Notes under the pieces: model-generated
The model's database searches: none
Told to the model about the DNA's origin: nothing
What the model saw: the letters and a program-made list of their open reading frames with translations, nothing else
Made by a program: the position numbers and the translations under genes
Assembly (NCBI GenBank): GCA_039807745.1
Contig: JBDHRV010000049.1
Location: 1 to 22,259, forward strand
Source: JAEUMW01 sp039807745
GTDB taxonomy: Bacteria; Pseudomonadota; Gammaproteobacteria; Burkholderiales; JAEUMW01
Direction: 5' to 3'
DNA: 22,259 bases
In this document: one piece after another, positions 16,138 to 22,259 of the stretch
Position numbering within the stretch: the stretch's first letter is position 1
How the letters are laid out: each line of letters opens with the position of its first letter

Positions 16138-16146
16138 ATTCTAGCA
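16138..16146 (-). promoter_or_regulatory. Candidate gyrA promoter (extended -10)
   Basis: Minus strand TGCTAGAAT: a TGn extension plus TAGAAT, one mismatch from TATAAT. No good -35 lies 16-18 bp upstream, as is usual for extended -10 promoters. The predicted start near 16131 gives an untranslated leader of about 87 nt before gyrA. Confidence 0.4.
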
Positions 16147-16253
16147 TCCGGCGCTAGCCTGCGGCCATGCAGGAACCGCCTTTATGCCGACTGAATCGGG
16201 TGTTGCGCTGATACAACAACCCAGCAGAATCCGCAAACCGGCAAAAATTTTTG

Positions 16254-16262
16254 TGCTAGCAT
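16254..16262 (+). promoter_or_regulatory. Candidate ompA promoter (extended -10)
   Basis: Plus strand TGCTAGCAT, an extended -10 with two mismatches from TATAAT, directly after an A5T5 tract. The predicted start near 16269 gives a leader of about 87 nt. A second, weaker option is TTGCGC (16203) with CAGAAT (16225). Confidence 0.35.
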
Positions 16263-16355
16263 GCCCCGGTACTAAGAGTTCCGGCGCTTCTTGCTACGGC
16301 AGGGCGCAGCACCAAGATTCATCGATATCAAACCAATAAGTGAAGGGGTGATCCT

Positions 16356-17054
16356 ATGAACTTTGCAGCCAAGGCCGTTCTCACGGGTTTCGCGGCGTCG
16401 CTGGCGCTGTCGTCCGTCCCGGCGATGGCACAGACGCCTCGCCCGGAGGTCTATACCTCCGATTCGGAAGGGCAAGTAGTGAAGGACCCGTATGACCTGT
16501 GCTGGCGGACCGGCTATTGGACGCCTGCCGGTGCGGCCGCCGACAAGGAGTGGGGTTGCAAGTGCGACAAGGATCTCATCGCGAAAGAGATCTGCGAGCC
16601 GCCACCGCCGCCACCACCCGCTCCGCCGCCACCGGTCGAGCCGGCACCGGTCAAGCTGCTGCCGAAGAAGATCGACTTTTCGGCCGACGCGCTGTTCGAC
16701 TTCGACAAGGCCGTGCTGAAGCCGAAGGGTACCGAGATGCTCGACGAGCTGGTGTCGACGCTCTCCGGTGCGACCTACGACAGCATCGGCGCCATCGGCT
16801 ACACCGATCCGATCGGTACCGTGGCATACAACCAGAAGCTGTCGGAACGGCGTGCCGACGCGGTCAAGACCTACCTGACCGGGAAGGGCATCGCGACCGA
16901 GAAGGTCAAGGCCGAGGGACGTGGCAAGAACGACCTCAAGATCACGATTCCGGAATGCCGGCAGCAGGGCAGCAAGAACCGGAAGGCGCTGATCGAGTGC
17001 CTGCAGCCGAATCGTCGAGTCGAGGTGTCCGTATCCGGCACCAAGCCGCAATAA
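16356..17054 (+). CDS. ompA: OmpA-family peptidoglycan-binding outer-membrane/periplasmic protein (RmpM-like)
   Basis: A 232-residue exported protein that should tie the outer membrane or its porins to the cell wall. The signal peptide is 1-25 with cleavage after AMA. A short Cys-containing segment follows (DLCWRTGYWTP; C49, C68, C70, C80), then a proline-rich hinge (82-98), then an OmpA-like domain (about 107-229). The last has FDFDKAVLKP, GYTD (usually GHTD), NQKLSERRADAV and NRRVEV, and a C201/C215 pair matching the conserved disulfide of E. coli OmpA. There is no 8-strand N-terminal barrel, so it resembles neisserial RmpM and the small Burkholderiales OmpA proteins. It has a strong ribosome site (AAGGGG) and its own terminator, so it is monocistronic and probably highly expressed. 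Confidence 0.92.
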   Translation: MNFAAKAVLTGFAASLALSSVPAMAQTPRPEVYTSDSEGQVVKDPYDLCWRTGYWTPAGAAADKEWGCKCDKDLIAKEICEPPPPPPPAPPPPVEPAPVKLLPKKIDFSADALFDFDKAVLKPKGTEMLDELVSTLSGATYDSIGAIGYTDPIGTVAYNQKLSERRADAVKTYLTGKGIATEKVKAEGRGKNDLKITIPECRQQGSKNRKALIECLQPNRRVEVSVSGTKPQ

Positions 17055-17080
17055 CCATCGGTCAAACCGTCGTATCATCC

Positions 17081-17109
17081 AAGCCCTGCGCAAGCAGGGC
17101 TTTTTTTTT
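17081..17109 (+). terminator. Strong Rho-independent terminator after ompA
   Basis: A 9-bp perfect stem (AAGCCCTGC/GCAGGGCTT) closed by a GCAA tetraloop and followed by nine T. It starts 27 bp after the ompA stop and ends only 31 bp before the mtaD start. Confidence 0.94.
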
Positions 17110-17140
17110 GCCGTAGCGACGTCACTCGGACCCGATCAGC

Positions 17141-18463
17141 GTGAGCACGCACGCCCTCCCCGTCACCGCCATCGAGGCGCGCTGGGTCTTGCCCGTCGAG
17201 CCCGCCGGCATCCTCCTCGAGGATCACACGGTGCTCGTGGCGGATGGCACCATCCGCGCAGTGCTGCCGACGGCGGCGGCCCGAGCGCAGGCGCCCGCTG
17301 CCGAGCGGGTGGCGCTACCCGAGCACGTCCTGCTGCCGGGACTCGTCAACCTGCACACGCACGCGGCGATGACGCTCCTGCGCGGCCTCGCCGACGATCT
17401 GCCGCTCATGGAGTGGTTAAAGGCGCACATCTGGCCGGCGGAGATCGCGCACGCGTCGGATCAGTTCGTCGAGGACGGTACGCTGATCGCGTGCGCGGAG
17501 ATGATCCGGGGCGGGGTCACCTGCTTCAACGATATGTACTTCTACCCGGAGGCGGCGGCGCGAGCCGCGCTCCAGGCCGGCATGCGCGCCGCGGTCGGCA
17601 TCATCGTCATCGACTTTCCCACGGCGTACGCGTCCGACCCGCAGGATTATCTCGCGAAGGGGCTCGCGACCCGCGACGCATTCAAGCACGAACGCCTGCT
17701 TACCTTCTGCATGGCGCCGCACGCGCCGTACACGGTGAGCGACCGCAGCCTGGCGCAGGTGCTGACGCTCGCCGAGCAGCTCGACGTGCCGATCCACCTG
17801 CATCTGCACGAGACCGCAGACGAGATCGCGCAGGAGCGCTCGTGCCACGGCGCACGCCCGCTGCAGCGGCTGCACGCTCTCGGCATACTGAGCCCGAACC
17901 TGATCGCGGTGCACGCAATCCACGTCGACGCCTCCGAGATCGAGCTGCTGGCGGCGCACGGCTGCCATGTCGCCCACTGCCCGTCGTCGAACTTGAAGCT
18001 CGCGAGCGGCTTCGCGCCCGTCGCACGCTACCTCGACGCCGGCGTCAACGTGGGCCTCGGCACCGACGGCGCAGCGAGCAACAATCGCCTCGACCTGATG
18101 GAGGAGATGCGGCTTGCCGCGCTGCTCGCCAAGGCGGTGAGCGGGCGTGCGGAGGCCTTGCCCGCCCACACGGCAGTGCGCATGGCCACCATCGCCGGCG
18201 CCTCGGCGCTCGGGCTCGAGCGCCGACTGGGCTCGATCGTGCCGGGCAAGGAGGCAGACCTCGTGGCGGTGAACCTCTCCACCCTCGGGATGTCTCCCTG
18301 CTTCGATCCGGTGTCCCACCTGGTCTATTGCGCGGGCCGCCAGGACGTGACCGACGTCTGGGTCGCGGGTCGTCGTGTGCTGCAGGCGGGATCTCTCACG
18401 ACCTTGAACGAACAGGAGCTGCTCGTGCGCGCGCTGCGGTGGCAGGAACGGCTCAAGGAGTAA
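17141..18463 (+). CDS. mtaD: 5'-methylthioadenosine / S-adenosylhomocysteine deaminase (TRZ/ATZ amidohydrolase)
   Basis: Metal-dependent deaminase of the amidohydrolase superfamily, 440 residues. Metal and catalytic residues seen: H72xH74 in NLHTHAAMTLLRG, H221 and E224 in HLHE, H258/H261 in HAIH, and D309 in GLGTDGAASNN. The family converts methylthioadenosine (and often SAH or adenosine) to the inosine form. The same gene sits directly before ubiG in pseudomonads, where it acts in methylthioadenosine breakdown. Removing SAH or MTA next to a SAM-dependent methyltransferase makes sense, but that link is inference. The start is GTG at 17141, chosen because the N-terminal strand region of the family begins here. 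No good ribosome site or promoter fits in the 31 bp after the ompA terminator. Confidence 0.88.
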   Translation: MSTHALPVTAIEARWVLPVEPAGILLEDHTVLVADGTIRAVLPTAAARAQAPAAERVALPEHVLLPGLVNLHTHAAMTLLRGLADDLPLMEWLKAHIWPAEIAHASDQFVEDGTLIACAEMIRGGVTCFNDMYFYPEAAARAALQAGMRAAVGIIVIDFPTAYASDPQDYLAKGLATRDAFKHERLLTFCMAPHAPYTVSDRSLAQVLTLAEQLDVPIHLHLHETADEIAQERSCHGARPLQRLHALGILSPNLIAVHAIHVDASEIELLAAHGCHVAHCPSSNLKLASGFAPVARYLDAGVNVGLGTDGAASNNRLDLMEEMRLAALLAKAVSGRAEALPAHTAVRMATIAGASALGLERRLGSIVPGKEADLVAVNLSTLGMSPCFDPVSHLVYCAGRQDVTDVWVAGRRVLQAGSLTTLNEQELLVRALRWQERLKE

Positions 18464-18466
18464 TTC

Positions 18467-19162
18467 ATGTCCAACGTCGATCCGGCCGAGATCCAGAAAT
18501 TCAGCGCGCTCGCGCACCGCTGGTGGGATCCGAACAGCGAGTTCCGGCCGCTGCACGAGATCAATCCGCTGCGCACCGACTACATCGACCGCCGTGCCGG
18601 GCTCGCCGGAAAGACAGTGCTCGACGTCGGCTGCGGCGGTGGCATCCTGTCCGAAGGCATGGCGGCGCGCGGTGCCACCGTCACCGGGATCGACCTCGCC
18701 GACAAGCCGCTCAAGGTGGCGCAGCTGCATCTGCTGGAAAGCGGCCGCAAGGTCGAGTATGTAAAGATCAGTGCGGAGGACATGGCGCTCGAGCGGCCGC
18801 ACCACTTCGATATCGTCACCTGCTGCGAAGTGCTCGAGCACGTGCCCGATCCCGCGAGCACCGTGCGCGCGTGCAGCCAGGCGCTCAAGCCGGGTGGCCA
18901 CGCCTTCTTCGCCACCCTGAACCGAAACCCCAAGTCGTTCCTGCTCGCCATCCTCGGCGCCGAATACGTGCTGGGTCTGCTGCCGCGCGGCACCCACGAG
19001 TACGCGAAGTTCATCAAGCCCTCCGAGCTCGCGGGCTGCTGCCGCGAGGCGGGACTCGCGGTGGTCGACCTCACCGGCATGACGTACAGCCTGCTCACCC
19101 GCACCTTTGCACTCGGGCGCGACACGGACGTCAATTACATCCTGCACGCCACGGCGCCATGA
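18467..19162 (+). CDS. ubiG: Ubiquinone biosynthesis O-methyltransferase UbiG
   Basis: SAM-dependent enzyme that carries out both O-methylations in ubiquinone synthesis. It has 231 residues. The N-terminal FSALAHRWWDPNSEFRPLHEINPLR is the UbiG hallmark. SAM motif I is DVGCGGG at 53-59 with the acidic GIDLAD strand end after it, followed by CCEVLEHVPD and LKPGGHAFFATLNRNPKS. A ribosome site (AAGGAG) lies inside the last codons of mtaD, and the two genes are 3 bp apart. The stop overlaps the next ATG (ATGA). Presence of ubiG agrees with a ubiquinone-using aerobic proteobacterium. Confidence 0.97.
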   Translation: MSNVDPAEIQKFSALAHRWWDPNSEFRPLHEINPLRTDYIDRRAGLAGKTVLDVGCGGGILSEGMAARGATVTGIDLADKPLKVAQLHLLESGRKVEYVKISAEDMALERPHHFDIVTCCEVLEHVPDPASTVRACSQALKPGGHAFFATLNRNPKSFLLAILGAEYVLGLLPRGTHEYAKFIKPSELAGCCREAGLAVVDLTGMTYSLLTRTFALGRDTDVNYILHATAP

Positions 19163-19830
19163 TTGCCGCCGTCCTGTTCGACCTGGACGGCACGCTCGCC
19201 GATACCGCACCCGATCTCGCGCGCGCCCTCAATCTGCAGCGTGCGGCGCGCGGTCTCCTGCCGCTGCCGGTGTCCTACTTGCGGCGCTTTGCTTCGATGG
19301 GCGCGCGCGGACTGATCCGGGCGGGGTTCGATATCGGTCCGGAGGACGATCGTTTCCGGCCGCTGTGCGACGAGTTCCACGAGCTCTACGCGCTCGACGT
19401 GTGCCGCGAGACGCGGCTCTTTCCCGGCATGGAAGAGGTGCTCGAGTGGATCGAGGCGCGCGGCCTGCCTTGGGGAATCGTGACCAACAAGATCGAACGC
19501 TACACGCTGCCGCTGGTGAAACAGCTGGGTCTCGACGCAAAGGCGCGGACGGTCGTGAGCGGGGACACGACCAACCGGGCGAAACCGCATGCCGAGCCGC
19601 TGCTCTTCGCGAGCCGCCATTGCGGCATCGCCCCGCCCGAGTGCCTGTACGCCGGCGACGACGTGCGGGACGTGCAGGCGGCGCGCGCCGCGGGTATGCG
19701 CGTCGTTGTCGCACGGTATGGCTACCTGGGCCCGGGCAGCGCCCCGGAGACCTGGGGTGCCGACGCGCTGATCGACGCGCCGACCGACCTGATCGCCTAT
19801 CTTTCGGGACTGCGCCCCGCCAACGCGTGA
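19159..19830 (+). CDS. gph: HAD-family phosphatase, phosphoglycolate phosphatase type; possibly MupP (MurNAc-6-phosphate phosphatase)
   Basis: A 223-residue HAD-IA phosphatase. Motif I is DLDGT with nucleophile Asp8 and Asp10, motif II is VTNK (108-111), motif III is Lys142 in AKPHAEPL, and motif IV is GDDVRD (166-171). By family it would be called Gph, which removes 2-phosphoglycolate. In Pseudomonas, however, the gene directly after mtaD-ubiG is mupP, whose product dephosphorylates MurNAc-6-phosphate in cell-wall recycling. The order here is the same, so MupP function is a real alternative. The ATG overlaps the ubiG stop, and the stop overlaps the GTG of the next gene. Catalytic class is secure; substrate is not. 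Confidence 0.9.
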   Translation: MIAAVLFDLDGTLADTAPDLARALNLQRAARGLLPLPVSYLRRFASMGARGLIRAGFDIGPEDDRFRPLCDEFHELYALDVCRETRLFPGMEEVLEWIEARGLPWGIVTNKIERYTLPLVKQLGLDAKARTVVSGDTTNRAKPHAEPLLFASRHCGIAPPECLYAGDDVRDVQAARAAGMRVVVARYGYLGPGSAPETWGADALIDAPTDLIAYLSGLRPANA

Positions 19831-20705
19831 GCTCGCAACACCCGCGCGACCTCTTCGGTCTCATCGCCCCCATGCTCTTCGTGTTGCTTTGGAGCACGGG
19901 TTTCATCGGCTCGAAGCTCGGTCTGCCATACGCGGAGCCACTCACTTTTCTCCTGCTGCGCTTTGCGTTCGTGCTCGCGCTCCTGGTGCCGGCCGCGCTC
20001 GTGCTGAAGTCGCGCTGGCCCGAGAATCCGGCGCAGGCCGGCCATCTCGCGGTTGCCGGAATGCTGCTCCACGGCGGCTATCTTGGCGGCGTCTTCAGTG
20101 CGATCGATGCCGGCGCACCGGCCGGCATCGTGTCGCTCATCGTCGGCATGCAGCCGCTGCTGACCGCGGCCGCGGCGGGCACCTTCCTCGGCGAGCGCGT
20201 GACGCGACGACAGTGGGTCGGCTTGGCGCTGGGGCTTGCGGGCGTGGCGATGACCGTGTCCGACAAGACGGCGTGGCAGGCGCCGACCCCCGCTGCCATG
20301 ACGGCCGCGATCGTCGCGCTGCTGTCGATCACCGCCGGCACGCTGTATCAGAAGCGCCACGGCGCATCCGCGGGGCTGGCCGCGAGCTCGGTGATCCAGT
20401 TCGCCGCGGCGGGCGCCCTGCTGCTGCCGATCGCGCTCGCCACCGAGAGCATGGCGGTGCGCTGGACCGCGCAGTTCATATTCGCACTCGGCTGGCTCGT
20501 CCTGGTGCTCTCGATCGGCGCCATCACGCTGTTGTATCTGCTGCTGCGACGGGGTGAGGCGGCACGGGTTTCCACCCTCTTCTACGCGACACCACCCACG
20601 ACCGCAGTCATGGCGTGGTACCTCTTCGGGGAGCGGTTGGGGCCACTCGCGTGGGCCGGCATGGGGCTCGCCGCAGCGGCCATCTGGCTCGCGATGCGGC
20701 GGTAG
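19827..20705 (+). CDS. EamA/DMT-superfamily transporter
   Basis: An inner-membrane protein of 292 residues with about ten hydrophobic segments in two repeated EamA halves. Each half ends in a similar short motif (LGER at 121-124 and FGER at 267-270) before its last helix, the usual mark of this duplicated family. The drug/metabolite transporter superfamily exports or takes up small metabolites; the substrate cannot be read from the sequence. I chose the GTG at 19827 because it overlaps the gph stop (GTGA) like the other junctions. The ATG at 19872 would remove 15 mostly polar residues and leave the first helix intact, so it is possible. It is the last gene of the mtaD-ubiG-gph operon and has no terminator directly behind it. 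Confidence 0.9.
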   Translation: MSSQHPRDLFGLIAPMLFVLLWSTGFIGSKLGLPYAEPLTFLLLRFAFVLALLVPAALVLKSRWPENPAQAGHLAVAGMLLHGGYLGGVFSAIDAGAPAGIVSLIVGMQPLLTAAAAGTFLGERVTRRQWVGLALGLAGVAMTVSDKTAWQAPTPAAMTAAIVALLSITAGTLYQKRHGASAGLAASSVIQFAAAGALLLPIALATESMAVRWTAQFIFALGWLVLVLSIGAITLLYLLLRRGEAARVSTLFYATPPTTAVMAWYLFGERLGPLAWAGMGLAAAAIWLAMRR

Positions 20706-20715
20706 CGGAGCCGTC

Positions 20716-20744
20716 TCGACAGGGTAACGGGCGGGGCGTACACT
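20716..20744 (+). promoter_or_regulatory. Candidate sigma-70 promoter for the thiolase gene
   Basis: TCGACA, 17 bp, TACACT: one and two mismatches from consensus at ideal spacing. It lies in the 150-bp gap after the transporter gene. A start near 20751 would give a leader of about 105 nt. Confidence 0.4.
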
Positions 20745-20855
20745 CCGACCTCCGCATCACGCTTGGCGGCCTCGGCAAGTGCAGATGGCCGGGCAAGCAG
20801 GCGACGGGCAGGTCGAGAACAAATCCCAAGGGCAACCAAGAGAGAGGAGCATTCC

Positions 20856-22040
20856 ATGGCTGGACGAGAGGTAGTGGTGCTGAGCGCCGTGCGCACTGCG
20901 ATCGGCGATTATGGCGGCGGTCTGAAGGATGTTGCCCTGGTTGACTACGCCGGGGCCGTGATCAAGGAAGCAATGGCGCGGTCGAAGGCCGATCCCAAGG
21001 ATATCGGCCAATGCGTGGTCGGCAGCGTGGTCCACGGCGAGACGCGCGACATGTACGTCTCGCGCGTGGCGTGCATCAAGGGCGGGCTGCCGCAGGAGAC
21101 CATGGCGTTCACCCTGAATCGGCTGTGCGGCAGCGGCTTGCAGGCCATTGTGTGCGCCTCGCAGTCGATCCTGCTGGGCGACACCGATGCGGCGGTTGCC
21201 GGCGGCGCCGAGTCCATGAGCCGCGCCGGTTACACGATGCCGACCGCGCGCTGGGGTCAGCGCATGAACGACGGCAAGATCCTCGACATGATGGTGGGTG
21301 CGCTCACCGATCCGTTCGACGCCGTGCACATGGGCGTCACGGCCGAAGCGGTGGCCAAGAAGTGGAGCATCAGTCGCGAAGAGCAGGATGCGTTCGCGGT
21401 CGAGAGCCACAAGCGCGCGATCGCCGCCATTCAGGGGGGTCGCTTCAAGGAGCAGATCCTGCCGATCGAGGTCAAGACCCGCAAGGGACCGGTGCCCTTC
21501 GACACCGACGAGCATCCCCGTGCCGACGCAAGCATGGCAGGCATGGGCAAGCTCAAGACCGTGTTCGACAAGGAAGGCTCGGTCACGGCCGGCAACGCTT
21601 CCGGCATCAACGACGGCGCGGCCGCCGTGGTGCTCATGGAAGCCGGTGCGGCGGCGAGCAAGGGATTGAAGCCGATCGCTCGGCTCGTCGCCTACGGTCA
21701 TTCGGGCGTCGATCCCAAGATCATGGGCATCGGCCCGGTGCCGGCGGTTAAGTCTGCTCTGGTCCGGGCGGGACTCAAGGTCTCGGACATGGACGTGATC
21801 GAGTCGAACGAGGCCTTTGCCGCCCAGGCGTGCGCGGTCTCGAAGGAACTGGGCTTCGATCCGGCCAAGACCAACGTCAACGGCGGCGCGGTTGCGCTCG
21901 GCCACCCGATCGGCGCGACCGGTGCGATCCTCTCCGTGAAGTGCATCTATGAACTGCATCGCTCCGGCGGCCGCTATGGTCTGGTGACCATGTGCATCGG
22001 CGGTGGCCAGGGGATCGCGGCCATCTACGAACGGCTTTAA
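20856..22040 (+). CDS. bktB: Acetyl-CoA C-acyltransferase (beta-ketothiolase, BktB-like)
   Basis: Thiolase condensing two acyl-CoA molecules or cleaving 3-ketoacyl-CoA. It has 394 residues, with nucleophile Cys91 in NRLCGSGLQ, His350 in GHPIGATGA and Cys380 in CIGGGQG. The residues RDMY, RWG and DPF...HMGVTAE, and the ending GIAAIYERL, resemble C. necator BktB more than PhaA as far as I can recall, so a role in polyhydroxyalkanoate or short-chain ketoacyl-CoA metabolism is likely. An excellent ribosome site (AGAGAGGAG, 20841-20849) fixes the ATG at 20856 rather than upstream starts. It has its own candidate promoter and a strong terminator, so it is probably transcribed alone. An alternative name is atoB or phaA. 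Confidence 0.92.
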   Translation: MAGREVVVLSAVRTAIGDYGGGLKDVALVDYAGAVIKEAMARSKADPKDIGQCVVGSVVHGETRDMYVSRVACIKGGLPQETMAFTLNRLCGSGLQAIVCASQSILLGDTDAAVAGGAESMSRAGYTMPTARWGQRMNDGKILDMMVGALTDPFDAVHMGVTAEAVAKKWSISREEQDAFAVESHKRAIAAIQGGRFKEQILPIEVKTRKGPVPFDTDEHPRADASMAGMGKLKTVFDKEGSVTAGNASGINDGAAAVVLMEAGAAASKGLKPIARLVAYGHSGVDPKIMGIGPVPAVKSALVRAGLKVSDMDVIESNEAFAAQACAVSKELGFDPAKTNVNGGAVALGHPIGATGAILSVKCIYELHRSGGRYGLVTMCIGGGQGIAAIYERL

Positions 22041-22063
22041 CCGGCCCCTCCGGCCATTATGCG

Positions 22064-22097
22064 GGCCCGACGCTAGCTGCGTCGGGCCTTTTCTTTT
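22064..22097 (+). terminator. Rho-independent terminator after the thiolase gene
   Basis: A perfect 10-bp GC-rich stem (GGCCCGACGC/GCGTCGGGCC) with a 5-base loop, followed by TTTTCTTTT. It begins 24 bp after the stop codon. Confidence 0.93.
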
Positions 22098-22163
22098 GGG
22101 CGGGGCAGCGGCACCCGCTCCCCTCCGACTCGTTCCTCCAGACCGATTCGCACAACTTTCCGC

Positions 22164-22191
22164 TTGACATCCCTGCCCAACGCACTAAAAT
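22164..22191 (+). promoter_or_regulatory. Near-consensus sigma-70 promoter for the next gene
   Basis: A perfect TTGACA (-35) at 22164-22169, a 16-bp spacer, and TAAAAT (-10) at 22186-22191. It is the best promoter in the window, follows the thiolase terminator, and points out of the right edge. Confidence 0.72.
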
Positions 22192-22212
22192 GCAAATGTT
22201 GCGTTGCAGCAA
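22191..22212. promoter_or_regulatory. Overlapping TGCAA/TTGCA inverted repeats at the transcription start (possible operator)
   Basis: TGCAA (22191-22195) pairs with TTGCA (22204-22208), and TTGC (22199-22202) pairs with GCAA (22209-22212). They overlap the -10 and the likely start point of the promoter at 22164, where a repressor would block transcription. TGC-rich sites of this kind are bound by the polyhydroxyalkanoate regulator PhaR in PHA-making bacteria; assigning PhaR here is inference. Confidence 0.35.
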
Positions 22213-22241
22213 ACCTACCCGCCGCCGCGACGCTTAAGCTC

Positions 22242-22259
22242 ATGGTTGCCAAAAGCGCC
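22242..22259 (+). CDS. Possible first codons of the next gene, cut by window
   Basis: An ATG at 22242 opens a frame reading MVAKSA to the window edge, about 44 nt after the expected transcription start of the strong promoter. No Shine-Dalgarno is visible before it, and six codons are too few to identify a product. Confidence 0.25.

Larger units (their letters stand above)
16045..16355. other. Divergent gyrA-ompA intergenic region
   Basis: A 311-bp non-coding stretch between two divergent start codons. It holds the candidate promoters listed separately, an A5T5 tract at 16243-16252 just upstream of the ompA -10, and a small inverted repeat (TGTTG 16201-16205 / CAACA 16214-16218) midway that could be an operator. 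I see no small gene or RNA-like structure. Confidence 0.7.

Noticed and set aside
16599..16650. CCG-rich repeat in ompA taken as a possible unstable tandem repeat
   Set aside because: It encodes the proline-rich hinge common to OmpA/RmpM-type proteins, and the codons vary, so it is not a clean tandem array.
17417..19210. 597-codon minus-strand frame antisense to mtaD-ubiG
   Set aside because: Shadow of two well-supported genes, with no motifs or start signals.
17413..19830. Long plus-strand frame crossing mtaD and ubiG and running into gph
   Set aside because: Only its last 223 codons are real (gph). The upstream part is an Arg/Ala-rich out-of-frame reading of mtaD and ubiG.

Overview
The window is 22.3 kb of GC-rich, densely coding bacterial chromosome. 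It looks like a betaproteobacterium (Burkholderiales or Nitrosomonadales type). This rests on an RmpM-like OmpA protein, a heptose kinase without a fused adenylyltransferase, a fused AroA-Cmk protein and a BktB-type thiolase. I cannot name a genus. There are no tRNA or rRNA genes, insertion sequences, CRISPR arrays or phage genes, and no visible shift in base composition.

Left part (1-16044, all genes on the minus strand, listed in transcription order): gyrA, serC, pheA, hisC, tyrA, a fused aroA-cmk, rpsA, ihfB, terminator, lapA, lapB, pyrF, rfaE1 (heptose kinase), hldD and cysM (cut by the window edge). gyrA to rpsA/ihfB is the 'mixed-function supraoperon' known from pseudomonads and relatives. 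It joins serine/PLP synthesis, phenylalanine and tyrosine synthesis, the shikimate pathway, CMP kinase and ribosomal protein S1. After a hairpin terminator behind ihfB comes an envelope block. LapA and LapB control LPS synthesis, RfaE1 and HldD make ADP-heptose for the LPS inner core, and pyrF and cysM share the block. Many junctions are 1-4 base stop/start overlaps, which points to translational coupling.

Middle (16045-16355): a 311-bp divergent intergenic region with a candidate extended -10 promoter for gyrA on the minus strand and another for ompA on the plus strand.

Right part (plus strand): an OmpA/RmpM-like peptidoglycan-binding protein with a strong terminator; then mtaD-ubiG-gph(mupP-like)-eamA as a tightly packed operon; then a thiolase (bktB-like) with its own leader, ribosome site and terminator. 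The last 90 bp hold a near-consensus sigma-70 promoter followed by overlapping TGCAA/TTGCA inverted repeats, leading into a gene that lies outside the window.

This is mainly a conserved housekeeping region and I see no wholly new system in it. The points worth a second look are the AroA-Cmk fusion, a 4 x 7-bp tandem repeat inside its AroA part, a palindrome in place of a ribosome site before lapB, the SD-less rpsA leader with a hairpin, an in-frame open tail after the rfaE1 TAG stop, a probable MupP annotated by family as Gph, and the operator-like repeats at the right edge.
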